NCBI RefSeq assembly: GCF_003584685.1
Contig: NZ_AP018549.1
Coordinates: 1,612,001 to 1,676,000 of the forward strand
Reading direction: 5' to 3'
From: Lactobacillus paragasseri
Lineage (GTDB): Bacteria > Bacillota > Bacilli > Lactobacillales > Lactobacillaceae
DNA: 64,000 bases
Shown here: piece by piece, positions 22,632-31,695 of the stretch
How the letters are laid out: each line of letters starts with the position of its first letter
How positions within the stretch are numbered: the first letter of the stretch is position 1
Made by a program: the position numbers and the translations under genes
Notes under the pieces: model-generated
What the model saw: the letters and a program-made list of their open reading frames with translations, nothing else
The model's database searches: none
What the model was told of the DNA's origin: nothing

Positions 22632-22672
22632 AAAAAAATGAGGATTGTCATCACGACAGTCCTCATTTTTTA
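22632..22672. terminator. Bidirectional Rho-independent terminator
   Basis: AAAAAATGAGGATTGTC ... GACAGTCCTCATTTTTT lies between two convergent units and ends the ABC-transporter operon on the minus strand. Confidence 0.88.
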
Positions 22673-22687
22673 CTTAATATTCTGTTT

Positions 22688-23992
22688 TTATTGATTCCAA
22701 GCACTTTGGAACTTAGTCTTACCAGCATCAATTTGTGAATTCCAGCTTTGACCCTTCTTTGCTTGTGCAAAGATGTTTTGCATAATTGAATTCAATTGAG
22801 TGTATGCGGCATTACTGTTCTTAACTACAGGAACACTGTATAAGTGCTTCATTGCCTTATCTAATTGAGCAGGAACTTTAGTCTTAGTTGAGTTCTTGTA
22901 AGCACTAGAATTAATTACTTTATTAGTTACAGGAATGTATCCAGTCTTATCAGCCCAAGTTAATTGTTGGTCCTTACCTAACAAGTACTTAATGTACATG
23001 AAGGCAGCTGCTTTTTGTTGAGCAGTACCCTTGTTAAACATATAAATATCAGTACCTTGTTGCATATTGTACTTAGAAGGACGAGGTGCAACACCGTATT
23101 GGAACTTGTTACCAACACCCATCTTAACGAAGCCTTCACCAGCACTAGTACCTACAAACATAGCAATCTTTTGGTTAGAAAAGTCACCTGAAAGGTAGCC
23201 AGCTGAACCAGCAGTCTTAAAGTAGCCAGCCTTAATACCATCAGCATAGTAATTAATTACTTTCTTAGACTTAGAACCAGTAAAGTTGATGTTCTTAGAG
23301 AAGTTTACGCCTTCATCCTTCATACCTAAAACGTAGTAGTTTGAAAGTGAGTCAAATCCAGCACCAACAACTTTGTGGTTACTCTTTTCATAGATCTTCT
23401 TAGAAGCTGCCTTTAATTCAGACATAGTCTTTGGTACTTTAACACCGTATTTGTCTAATAAATCCTTGTTGTAAGTTAACATTTCAACAGATTTATTAAA
23501 TGGAATACCATATTGAGTCCCCTTAATTTGAGCACCCTTTAATAATTCTTCACGGATATCACTCTTTTTAGCTGAACCCCAACCAATCTTACTATTATTA
23601 ATGTAAGGGGTCATATCAACTAAGCGTTTGCTGTTAGCGGCATTTAATAGCCAGCCAGGATAAGCTTGAGTAATTGTAGGTAAGTTATTTGGTGATTGCA
23701 AAGTTGAGTTAATCTTTGCTTGCAAATCATTGTACTTACCTTGGTTTTCAAGCTTAATAGTAATGTTAGGATTCTTCTTTTCAAAATCCTTAGTCAAGCT
23801 TTGCAAAGTCTTTTCTTGAGTACCAGTCATACCATGCCAGAAAACAACAGTAGTCTTCTTGGTAATCTTAGTTGGAATATCAGCAGACTTACTACTTGAG
23901 CTATCATTACTCTTAGAATTTGAGCAAGCAGTAGTGCCAACAAGGGCTAAAGCAGCAACTGCAACTGCTGCAAATTTTTTAGTGAACTTCAT
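22688..23992 (-). CDS. ABC transporter extracellular solute-binding lipoprotein (family 1, UgpB-like)
   Basis: This 434-residue lipoprotein captures the substrate of the adjacent importer outside the membrane. The signal peptide (residues 1-22) ends in a lipobox LVGTTAC with Cys23, followed by a Ser/Asn-rich linker. The start VVFWHGMTGTQEKTLQSL is typical of family-1 binding proteins and closest by eye to the glycerol-3-phosphate binder UgpB. I chose the start at 23992 because GGGAGGAAC lies just before it and it gives a proper signal peptide; the open frame upstream to 24085 does not. It is the last gene of the operon. Confidence 0.88.
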   Translation of the reverse strand: MKFTKKFAAVAVAALALVGTTACSNSKSNDSSSSKSADIPTKITKKTTVVFWHGMTGTQEKTLQSLTKDFEKKNPNITIKLENQGKYNDLQAKINSTLQSPNNLPTITQAYPGWLLNAANSKRLVDMTPYINNSKIGWGSAKKSDIREELLKGAQIKGTQYGIPFNKSVEMLTYNKDLLDKYGVKVPKTMSELKAASKKIYEKSNHKVVGAGFDSLSNYYVLGMKDEGVNFSKNINFTGSKSKKVINYYADGIKAGYFKTAGSAGYLSGDFSNQKIAMFVGTSAGEGFVKMGVGNKFQYGVAPRPSKYNMQQGTDIYMFNKGTAQQKAAAFMYIKYLLGKDQQLTWADKTGYIPVTNKVINSSAYKNSTKTKVPAQLDKAMKHLYSVPVVKNSNAAYTQLNSIMQNIFAQAKKGQSWNSQIDAGKTKFQSAWNQ

Positions 23993-24035
23993 ATGTTCCT
24001 CCCAATAAAAACAACAACAAAATAAAATTTTAATT

Positions 24036-25337
24036 TTAACTAAGCGTAAATACCTCTCCGCGCTTAGGTAAAATCCTTTCTCCAAATGGGTTTTCTTCTA
24101 ATTCAGGATGCAATGTGTGCACTGGAGCCAAGATTTTCGGCTCAAAACCCGCAATAATTTCTTTTAATTCAGCTACATCCGCATGTCCTGAGCAACGCAA
24201 AGTTATTAATTCAATTCCACGCTTCTCAATATTTTCAATAAACGGAGCATAGGCTGGATCAAAATCCCCTAAAGGCTCGGCATTACTGTGAATGTACAAG
24301 CCACCTTGTTGTAATTGATCATAATGACCAACTACTTGCCAGAAATATTGATGATCGTCCTTTAAAAGATCTTGATAACTAATTTCAAGATCAGGATCGA
24401 GCGCATCAATTTTTTTATCTTCTGGTAAATAATAATAAGGAACATCTTGCTTTAATGCTAGCTTCAAGAGTTCAGCACGTTTAGCATGAAGGACTACTTT
24501 TCGAGGTGAATCTGAAATGATTCTCAAAATTCGCTCTACATTTGTAGGATAAGTATTAAAAGTTAATTGGCGCTTCGGATTATCTTTTTGGTATTGAACT
24601 ATTCTTTTTGTCAATTCAATTTCATTCTTAACGCCTTTAAATTCCTCGCTATCGTCTTCACTACGATCTGGCCATGAAACACCAGTACCTTCAATAATTA
24701 GCATATCACATCCCTTACCAGCTGCCATAAATTTACGCACCCAATCAGGATGATAGCCATGCAGACGTATATCACCAGTATGAACAATTGTTTTATCTGG
24801 CGTCTTCACAATTAAACCTGTTGCCCCATAAGCATCGTGGTCACTTGGGACAACTGTTAAAGTTATGTCACCAACATGAATTGGCTCATTTAACTTAGCA
24901 GCAATTATTGGGCGAGTATAATTTTTAGGCTTATCAGCCGCTGGCAATAAAAATTCGCCATCACGATTTAGCACTGGCAACAAGGCTGCTGTTAATGGAC
25001 CTGCATATAAAGGAATTTCTGGCGCTAACAAGTTCATTGCCTTACTGTGATCTAAGTGAAGATGAGAAATATATGCTGCGCTATGTTCCCACCGTTCATG
25101 ATCAATTTCTTTTCCTGTAACTTTAGGATCATAGAAATCTGGCACATCACCAATTAGTTGATACTTGAGCAGAGTAGCAAAATCTTCATCTTCCATTTTT
25201 AGCCCTAATTCTGGACGATATACTTCTCCTAAATCAAACAATACATGCGACTTATCATAAGCCACTTCAATCATTGGACCACCGATGGTAGTTAATCCAT
25301 TATAAAAAGTAACTTTAGTTTTAGGCTTTGAGGTCAT
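24036..25337 (-). CDS. MBL-fold metallo-hydrolase with beta-CASP-like motifs
   Basis: The 433-residue protein has the metallo-beta-lactamase metal site HLHLDHS (His92, His94, Asp96, His97), then HTGDIRLHG near residue 191. The C-terminal CSGHADVAELKEII (His385) and PVHTLHP (His407) resemble motifs C and the last His of RNase J/beta-CASP nucleases. No signal peptide is seen. The gene lies inside the importer operon between a permease (overlap 17 bases) and the binding protein, where Ugp systems of other bacteria often carry a phosphodiesterase. It could process the imported phosphodiester or act on RNA. The fold is clear; the substrate is not. Confidence 0.78.
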   Translation of the reverse strand: MTSKPKTKVTFYNGLTTIGGPMIEVAYDKSHVLFDLGEVYRPELGLKMEDEDFATLLKYQLIGDVPDFYDPKVTGKEIDHERWEHSAAYISHLHLDHSKAMNLLAPEIPLYAGPLTAALLPVLNRDGEFLLPAADKPKNYTRPIIAAKLNEPIHVGDITLTVVPSDHDAYGATGLIVKTPDKTIVHTGDIRLHGYHPDWVRKFMAAGKGCDMLIIEGTGVSWPDRSEDDSEEFKGVKNEIELTKRIVQYQKDNPKRQLTFNTYPTNVERILRIISDSPRKVVLHAKRAELLKLALKQDVPYYYLPEDKKIDALDPDLEISYQDLLKDDHQYFWQVVGHYDQLQQGGLYIHSNAEPLGDFDPAYAPFIENIEKRGIELITLRCSGHADVAELKEIIAGFEPKILAPVHTLHPELEENPFGERILPKRGEVFTLS

Positions 25338-26151
25338 TACGTACTACTCCTCGAATAATTTGCTTTCTAAAAATGAAGTAAACAATTAAAACAGGAACAA
25401 CTGTTAAAGTTGCAGCTGCTAATTGCAGTTGCGTTTGAGCTCCTGCATCTGACGCAAATGCAGCTAACCCATTGTTTAATAAACGCATCTTATCTTCATT
25501 TGTAACCAATAATGGCCATAAGAATGAATTCCAGCCAGAAATAAAACTAAGTAACGCTACAGTAATTAAACCACCTTTAGACATTGGAACTAAAATTCTC
25601 CAAATATATTCCCAATCAGAAGCCCCATCGATCATAGCTGCTTTATAAATTGTTGGTGAAATTGCTGTGAAGTAACTTTGCAAATAATACATATAGAAGA
25701 TTGAAGTTAAGAATGGTAAAACTAATCCTAAATAAGTATTCAATAAGCCTAAATGAGCAATCGTGTTATAGTTGGTAAAAATTATTGCTTCTCCAGGCAC
25801 CATTAACAATGAAAGAAAGACCAATTGAATTAATCCTTTTCCCCTGAACTTTAAGTTAGTCATTGCAAAAGCACCAAGGATTGAAGTAAATAGAGTAACA
25901 ATCGTTGTAGTTGCTGCTGTGATAAAGGTATTCAAAAAATATCTTGCAAATGGCGCTTGTTCGAATACTTTTTGATAGTTACTCCACCTAAAGACTTTAG
26001 GAATCAAAGTTGGCGGAATAGTCGTGGTTTCTTGATATGACATCAAGCCACCTAAAATCATATAAATAAATGGGAAAACAGTTATAATGCCAAAAATTCC
26101 AATGAATAAATAGACAAAAATCATTCCCCAACGTAATTTTTTCTGCTTCAT
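25321..26151 (-). CDS. Carbohydrate/glycerol-phosphate ABC transporter permease (UgpE/MalG type)
   Basis: This is one of the two membrane subunits of the importer, 276 residues with about six membrane helices. The EAA-type loop that docks to the ATPase reads KAAMIDGASDWEYIWRILVP (about 175-195). The start lies 1 base after the other permease gene. The downstream metallo-hydrolase start overlaps its end by 17 bases, so the genes are translationally linked. Confidence 0.9.
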   Translation of the reverse strand: MKQKKLRWGMIFVYLFIGIFGIITVFPFIYMILGGLMSYQETTTIPPTLIPKVFRWSNYQKVFEQAPFARYFLNTFITAATTTIVTLFTSILGAFAMTNLKFRGKGLIQLVFLSLLMVPGEAIIFTNYNTIAHLGLLNTYLGLVLPFLTSIFYMYYLQSYFTAISPTIYKAAMIDGASDWEYIWRILVPMSKGGLITVALLSFISGWNSFLWPLLVTNEDKMRLLNNGLAAFASDAGAQTQLQLAAATLTVVPVLIVYFIFRKQIIRGVVRNDLKA

Positions 26152-26152
26152 T

Positions 26153-27016
26153 TTAACTGTTCACCTTTTTCATCAATTTTCTTTGTAAGAAAGTTACGAA
26201 CAATATAAATAGGAACAAGACCACAGTAGCAGCCATAGCTACGCCCGGAGTTCCAACAATTTGGAATTTATTATAAATATAGTAAACTGCCGTCATTGCT
26301 GAATTTCCTACTCCAGCTTGTCCATTAAATAATGCATAAACTTGAGTATAGATCTTAAATGCCCCAATTAAGTTAACTGTTAAAAGAAAAGCTAAGGTTG
26401 GTACTAGTTGAGGAACAGTTATCCGCCAAAATTTTTCTTTACTTGTTGCCCCATACATATCAGCCAAAACATAGTAATTCGGTTCAATATTTCTTAACGC
26501 ACCCATTAAGATAACAATATTAAAAGCTAAGGATGACCAGACACCAAAAATAATTAGTGAAACAAGACTTAAGCTAGGATTATCTAACCAATCTGGTTGC
26601 GGTAAATGAACAAGTTTTAATAAGAAATTCAATAGGCCATATTCACCATTGAAGATGTAGCGAAAAACAATTCCGATTGCAATTGTACTTGTAACATATG
26701 GCATAAAGAACATTGTTTCAAAGAAAGCTGTATGTTTAATTTTAGAAAAAATAAACCAAGCAAGGGCAACAGAAATTACTAAAGCAATTGGAACAGCTAA
26801 AAATGAATAAATAGCTGTATTCATAATTGCACGCCAAAATTCTGGATCACTAAAAATATACTGATAGTTTGAGAAGCCATTAAAATGCAGATCAATTAAT
26901 GGGCCTCCCTCAAAACTCATCGTAAAGGCACGTAAAATCGGCCAGATGCTAAATACAGTAACGCAAACAATTGCCGGTGCTAAGAATAACCAAGCTTTTT
27001 TCTGATTATCTTTCAT
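26153..27016 (-). CDS. Carbohydrate/glycerol-phosphate ABC transporter permease (UgpA/MalF type)
   Basis: This 287-residue membrane subunit has six predicted helices and the EAA-type loop YVLADMYGATSKEKFWRITVPQL (about 190-212). Its ATG overlaps the stop of the ATPase gene at position 27016, which shows operon organisation. It pairs with the UgpE-like permease to form the channel. Confidence 0.9.
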   Translation of the reverse strand: MKDNQKKAWLFLAPAIVCVTVFSIWPILRAFTMSFEGGPLIDLHFNGFSNYQYIFSDPEFWRAIMNTAIYSFLAVPIALVISVALAWFIFSKIKHTAFFETMFFMPYVTSTIAIGIVFRYIFNGEYGLLNFLLKLVHLPQPDWLDNPSLSLVSLIIFGVWSSLAFNIVILMGALRNIEPNYYVLADMYGATSKEKFWRITVPQLVPTLAFLLTVNLIGAFKIYTQVYALFNGQAGVGNSAMTAVYYIYNKFQIVGTPGVAMAATVVLFLFILFVTFLQRKLMKKVNS

Positions 27017-28101
27017 TAATAGATTCGCTCCCCATCTGGCTTAAATAAGTAAATGCGATCCAAGTTCATCTTAAATTTAACTTTATCTCCGCGTTTTACT
27101 TCTTGCTCTAAATCAATTAATGCACGTTGACTAATTCCAGCATGATTAAACTTTAATACACGCTCACGTCCAATTAACTCAATATCATCGATCACTTCAG
27201 AGAGTTCGCCTTCATCAGCTAGCTTCAAGTTTTCTGGACGAATACTTAATGTATAATCGCCATCTGCTAATTTGCTTCTAAATTTTGAGCTATTTAACTT
27301 TGCAACTGGAATTTCAAAATCTGAGCCAACAATTTGATCATTTGCTACCTTAACATCAAAGTTATCAATTACTGGATTACCAATAAAGTTAGCCACAAAT
27401 TGATTATTTGGTTCTAGATAAAGATCTTGTCCCTTATCATCTTGTTGAATTACACCATTATGGAAAAGAATAATCTTATCTCCGATTGATAAAGCTTCTT
27501 CTTGATCATGCGTAACAAATAAAGTTGTAATGCCAACTTCTTTAACTAAATTACGAATCTCTTCACGAATCTTTAAACGCAGGCGTGCATCTAAGTTGCT
27601 TAGCGGTTCATCCATTAATAAAATCTGGGGTTCTTGCACTAAAGCACGTGCAATTGAAACACGTTGTTGTTGACCACCAGAAAGGTTACCTGGTTTTTGA
27701 TCAGCCAACTCTTCAATATGAGTTAACTTCATAAATTTTTTGGCAATTCTTTCAGCCTCGTCCTTAGGTTTCTTGTTCTTTCCAACTGTCATTGGAAACA
27801 TTACATTTTGTAAGACTGTCATATGAGGGTACAAGGCATAGTTTTGAAAAACATAGCCAATATTACGATCTTTGGGCGCAACATTAAGAAGAGACTTACC
27901 ATTTACAATAATGTCTCCCCCAGTTGGATTCAATAAACCCGCGATCATATTTAAAGTAGTGGTTTTTCCACAACCACTAGGACCCAACAAACATACCAAG
28001 TCGCCTTTCTTTACGGAAAAGGTGACAGATTTAATTGCTTGGTAACCATTCTCATAAGTTTTTTCTAGGTTATTTACCTGAATGAATTTATCTTCGTTCA
28101 T
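27016..28101 (-). CDS. ABC transporter ATP-binding protein (UgpC/MsmK type)
   Basis: This 361-residue ATPase powers the importer. The Walker A is GPSGCGKT (40-47), the Q-loop is in VFQNYALYPHMTV, the signature is LSGGQQQR, the Walker B is ILLMDEP and the switch His is in FVTHDQEEA. The last ~120 residues form the TOBE-type regulatory domain of the MalK/UgpC group. It is the first gene of the operon ATPase-permease-permease-MBL-binding protein. The substrate is probably sn-glycerol-3-phosphate or its diesters, by resemblance to Ugp. Confidence 0.9.
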   Translation of the reverse strand: MNEDKFIQVNNLEKTYENGYQAIKSVTFSVKKGDLVCLLGPSGCGKTTTLNMIAGLLNPTGGDIIVNGKSLLNVAPKDRNIGYVFQNYALYPHMTVLQNVMFPMTVGKNKKPKDEAERIAKKFMKLTHIEELADQKPGNLSGGQQQRVSIARALVQEPQILLMDEPLSNLDARLRLKIREEIRNLVKEVGITTLFVTHDQEEALSIGDKIILFHNGVIQQDDKGQDLYLEPNNQFVANFIGNPVIDNFDVKVANDQIVGSDFEIPVAKLNSSKFRSKLADGDYTLSIRPENLKLADEGELSEVIDDIELIGRERVLKFNHAGISQRALIDLEQEVKRGDKVKFKMNLDRIYLFKPDGERIY

Positions 28102-28372
28102 ATATCTCTCACTACTACATTTAGATTTAAATCATATTACACCACAAATTTTATGATAAAAGCAACAAAATCACAAATATTTTTTCAGTAAATAATTCGT
28201 ACTTTGTGAATTTTTTATTGCTTTTTTGTGGATAAGATGTGGATAATAATATCATTTTAAGAACATTTTTATATAAAAAATATTAATAAATCGTATTTTG
28301 CTACTTGCATTTTTTAGTTTTATGTTTTGTATTGGTTTTCTCAATATACAAGATAGAGAAAGTCGAACAATA
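28102..28372. other. Intergenic region with a promoter and two DnaA-box-like sites
   Basis: No gene is seen here. On the minus strand a TTGCTT -35 (28160-28165), an 18-base spacer and TGTAAT -10 (28136-28141) could drive the ABC operon. Further upstream two perfect copies of the DnaA-box consensus TTATCCACA lie on the minus strand at 28227-28235 and 28238-28246, two bases apart, in very AT-rich DNA. Confidence 0.55.
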
Positions 28373-28402
28373 AAAAAACACTACATCTTGTGCAGTGTTT
28401 TC
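28373..28402 (-). terminator. Rho-independent terminator of the dipeptidase gene
   Basis: On the minus strand AAAACACTGCAC ... GATGTAGTGTTTTTTT follows the stop at 28412. Confidence 0.8.
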
Positions 28403-28411
28403 TCAAAAAAA

Positions 28412-29845
28412 TTATAAATTATCGCCGCGTTCAAATTGAAATTTAGATGTATTTAATGCTTGTCTAGTTAAGTCGCTAATCAATTTCTTAGTTTCAGTAG
28501 TAATATGAGCAGCAGTTTCAGCATTAGCAGCCGTTAAATATTTAGTTTGTTCTTTTCCAGACATTTCTCTTGCTTTCTCATCAGTTGCTGAAACACGACT
28601 TACAGCATAACTTTGACATTCATCTCTAAAGTTATCAACTTGGTAAATAAATTGATGGTATCTTGGTTCTACTAATACTTGTAAGCTCTTATATAACCAA
28701 TAAGCACTAGATTCAGGCGTAACCATATGACTAGCTTTTTGATAGTTAAGTGGCGTGTCATCAATATTGGTATAGAAAGGTACATAAGGACTATAAGCAT
28801 AAAAACCAAAGTTAATCCATTGAATACCAGCTATTTCTTTAGGAACATCATTTCTAATTTGAAGAATACAACTAGATTGGTTTCTATCTAAAGCAATTGA
28901 TCTGAACATCTTTTGCTTCTTATCATCCCCAGAAGCAAAAGATCCCATTGGATCATATTCAGTCCCGTTATAGTGACTTGATAAGAAATACTCTACATCT
29001 TCAACGCCAATCTTCTTTTCAGGCTTTCTGATAAATGGCATTTCTTGACTTAGAGGATCTTGTTCAACACTAGGGTTAAACAACTTTTGGCCATACCAAG
29101 TTCTTGGAGTGTTGTAATAACTATCAGCTTCAGCTTTAGTACCGAAAATATCTCTAAAACTCCACTTACCATCAGTACTTGGATTTAAATGGTTCTTTTC
29201 CACAAAATCACGAATTGTAGAAGCATACATAAAATTCTCATGATCATCAAAGTCGATATCTTGAATAACCATAATATTCGGACAAATTGCATAAGAATCT
29301 TCTGGAATTCTTTGAGCAACCCATTGATGGCCAGCACCAGTTTCAAAATACCAAACTTCATTGTGATCAGAAAAAGCGATACCGTTGCTTTCACCAGTAC
29401 CATATTTTTCAATTAACTTACCTAAGCGTTCCACACCCTCACGAGCACTTTTAACGAATGGTAAAACAAGATACACCATGGAATCTTCATCAACACCATT
29501 TTTAACTAAAGGATCATGCCCTAAACAGCGAGCATTGGTTGCTTCAGTTTCAGTAGCTGACATTGCTACGTTATATTCATTAATTCCTTGCTCATCCCAG
29601 CGACCTTCTGAAGCATCTGCTGTTGGTGTAGCAGTCCACTTGCAGCCATGCCCCTTTAAGTGAAGCTTCAAGCCGTTATACTTTGATACATAGTCTTCAT
29701 CATAGTCCTTAGCTTCATGAACGACAAAAAGCTTTTCATTAATACCACCATAACCATCTTCATCACGTGCAATGATAGTTGAACCATCAATTGTAGCTTT
29801 TTTTCCGACAATCATTGCCGTACAGTTATCTTTACTTTTCTTCAT
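28412..29845 (-). CDS. pepD: C69 family dipeptidase (PepD type)
   Basis: This 477-residue cytoplasmic dipeptidase is a member of the N-terminal-nucleophile family C69. The candidate nucleophile is Cys8 in DNCTAMIVGKKATIDGSTIIARDEDG, the family hallmark; the residues before it may be removed on maturation. The gene is full length for the family (about 470). Lactobacilli carry several PepD copies to degrade casein-derived peptides. It lies 20 bases downstream of a nuclease gene in the same direction, and a terminator follows. Confidence 0.9.
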   Translation of the reverse strand: MKKSKDNCTAMIVGKKATIDGSTIIARDEDGYGGINEKLFVVHEAKDYDEDYVSKYNGLKLHLKGHGCKWTATPTADASEGRWDEQGINEYNVAMSATETEATNARCLGHDPLVKNGVDEDSMVYLVLPFVKSAREGVERLGKLIEKYGTGESNGIAFSDHNEVWYFETGAGHQWVAQRIPEDSYAICPNIMVIQDIDFDDHENFMYASTIRDFVEKNHLNPSTDGKWSFRDIFGTKAEADSYYNTPRTWYGQKLFNPSVEQDPLSQEMPFIRKPEKKIGVEDVEYFLSSHYNGTEYDPMGSFASGDDKKQKMFRSIALDRNQSSCILQIRNDVPKEIAGIQWINFGFYAYSPYVPFYTNIDDTPLNYQKASHMVTPESSAYWLYKSLQVLVEPRYHQFIYQVDNFRDECQSYAVSRVSATDEKAREMSGKEQTKYLTAANAETAAHITTETKKLISDLTRQALNTSKFQFERGDNL

Positions 29846-29865
29846 TGTTTTCTCCTAAAAATTAT

Positions 29866-30714
29866 TTATTGATTAACTACCATATTACGATCTATTTTAG
29901 CCCTACCATTATTATAATCAAACACATAATCAGGCTGCACGTTAAAAAGATAAACATTAAAGTTCAAATTATTGTTCAAGCTTATTGCCTGTAAATTAAT
30001 ACCACGCGCCATTAATTCATTTCCCCTAAAAATTGGTGTTGCTTGAAAAATAATTTTATTTCCTTGTTTTAAAGAATTTCGAACTTTTCCCTCAAAAATA
30101 GTCTGGATTTTTTGATTAGAAAATGCAGTTTGCGTAAATAAATTTTTCGGATTATTTTGATCACCTGACTGATTATTAGGATTATAGTTACCATCCTGAT
30201 CAATTCCTGCCGAAATCGAATAAGCAATCAAATGACCACGATTATAGATTTGCGTGCCATTTTCTCGATTAGAATGCCATGCCGTAGGATTAATAAACTG
30301 TCTTACTCTTAAAGAATCATTAGCCACATTTCTTGGTTCGAGAAAAGCAGTATTTGAATGAGAAGTACGATTTAAATTATCTAAATTAGAATAGATTACC
30401 TTGTTAACTTTCCAGGCATTTTTAATTAACGTGGACTTATTATTATTTACATAGACATAAGCCTTGTCGCCACTTTTAAAATCCAAATTGGCTAGTTTTT
30501 GATAATCATCACTAGATAATCCGCCATAATTAGTATTAGCTGTTGTAGCCTTATTTACTACTTGCTGAGAACTACTTGGTTCTTGACTTTGATTTGATGT
30601 GTGGTTAGAAGATTGAAGCTTAAACCAACCACCCCAAATAATAATTACAATTGCTATAATCCAGCTTGCTACTGTATTTTTTTGCTTTTTTCTATATTTT
30701 CTTCTCTTTGCCAT
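29866..30714 (-). CDS. Membrane-anchored DNA/RNA non-specific endonuclease (NUC family, EndA-like)
   Basis: The 282-residue protein has a strongly basic N-terminus, one membrane anchor (about 17-30), a Ser/Gln/Asn-rich linker and an extracellular NUC nuclease domain. The catalytic DRGH motif reads NRGHLIAYS with His161. The metal-binding region is NLFTQTAFSNQ with Asn200. This is the layout of surface nucleases such as pneumococcal EndA, which degrade DNA outside the cell for uptake or nutrition. The change of D to N at the first motif position occurs in some active members. The gene lies just upstream of pepD on the same strand. Confidence 0.85.
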   Translation of the reverse strand: MAKRRKYRKKQKNTVASWIIAIVIIIWGGWFKLQSSNHTSNQSQEPSSSQQVVNKATTANTNYGGLSSDDYQKLANLDFKSGDKAYVYVNNNKSTLIKNAWKVNKVIYSNLDNLNRTSHSNTAFLEPRNVANDSLRVRQFINPTAWHSNRENGTQIYNRGHLIAYSISAGIDQDGNYNPNNQSGDQNNPKNLFTQTAFSNQKIQTIFEGKVRNSLKQGNKIIFQATPIFRGNELMARGINLQAISLNNNLNFNVYLFNVQPDYVFDYNNGRAKIDRNMVVNQ

Positions 30715-30850
30715 TTCCTATTCCCCTAGCTTTATTTCTTTCAGCATAGATATTTGAACGTATGTTTGCAATATGATTAATAAGTTTTTATTCATTTAGA
30801 CTGCTACAATAAACATGGCAACTCTATCAAAAATAGAAAGAAGAAAAAGA

Positions 30851-31675
30851 ATGGAATATTTCAATTTAAACGATGGGAATCGTATCCCCAAAATCGGTTT
30901 TGGAACTTATAAATTAAACGGTTCTCGCGGCGTTTTTGCTATCCAAGCAGCCTTAAAAAATGGTTATCGTCTACTAGATTCCGCCGTTAATTATGAAAAC
31001 GAGGGAGCTGTAGGGCGTGCCATCAAAAATAGTAGTGTAAACCGCGACAATATTTTTATAACTTCTAAATTACCTGGGCGTCATCACAAATACCAAGAAG
31101 CACTTGAACAAATTCAAGAATCTCTTTACTCTGCCGACCTCGACTATTATGATCTCTATCTAATCCACTGGCCAAATCCAAAGGAAAACCACTACCTTGA
31201 AGCTTGGCAAGCCATGATTGATGCACAAAGATTCGGCTTAATTCGCTCAGTAGGAGTTTCTAACTTCGAACCAGAACATATTGAATACTTATACCGTGAA
31301 ACTGGTGTTATGCCAGCTGTTAACCAAATCGAACTGCATCCTTACTGGTCAAGTAAAAAAGTTCGTGAGTATGATAATCAACATCATATTATTACTGAAG
31401 CTTGGAGTCCGCTTCAGCGTGGTGGTGAAGCCTTTCAAGAAAAAGAAATTATTGAATTAGCACAGAAATATCACAAATCTCCCGCTCAAATAATCTTACG
31501 CTGGGAAACGCAAATCAATGTTGTGCCAATTCCAAAAGCCAGTTCTTATAAGCACCAACTAAGCAATTTAGACATTTTTGATTTCAAATTAACTCCTGAA
31601 GAAGTTCAAAGCTTAATTGATTTAGATAAAGAATCCGCACGCCGTTTCGATCCGAACGAGCACGAAGAATTCTAA
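30851..31675 (+). CDS. Aldo/keto reductase
   Basis: This 274-residue NADPH-dependent (beta/alpha)8-barrel oxidoreductase has the AKR signature regions: RLLDSAVNYENEGAVG with the catalytic Asp/Tyr, TSKLP with the Lys, DLYLIHWPNP with the His, and VGVSNF. The C-terminal cofactor part is VPIPKASSYKHQLSNL. I chose the ATG at 30851, preceded by AGAAAGAAG. The in-frame ATG at 30815 lies 5 bases after a TACAAT -10 box (30805-30810), so it would be upstream of or at the transcript start. It is followed after 20 bases by ltrA. The substrate is unknown. Confidence 0.88.
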   Translation: MEYFNLNDGNRIPKIGFGTYKLNGSRGVFAIQAALKNGYRLLDSAVNYENEGAVGRAIKNSSVNRDNIFITSKLPGRHHKYQEALEQIQESLYSADLDYYDLYLIHWPNPKENHYLEAWQAMIDAQRFGLIRSVGVSNFEPEHIEYLYRETGVMPAVNQIELHPYWSSKKVREYDNQHHIITEAWSPLQRGGEAFQEKEIIELAQKYHKSPAQIILRWETQINVVPIPKASSYKHQLSNLDIFDFKLTPEEVQSLIDLDKESARRFDPNEHEEF

Positions 31676-31695
31676 AGAAAGCAGGTAAAATCTTC

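Noticed and set aside
23993-24085. 31-residue N-terminal extension of the solute-binding protein.
   Set aside because: The extension overlaps the upstream gene and would bury the signal peptide; the ATG at 23992 has a strong site.
28220-28250. Chromosomal replication origin.
   Set aside because: Only two DnaA boxes and none of the usual oriC neighbours (dnaA, dnaN, rpmH, gyrase) are present.
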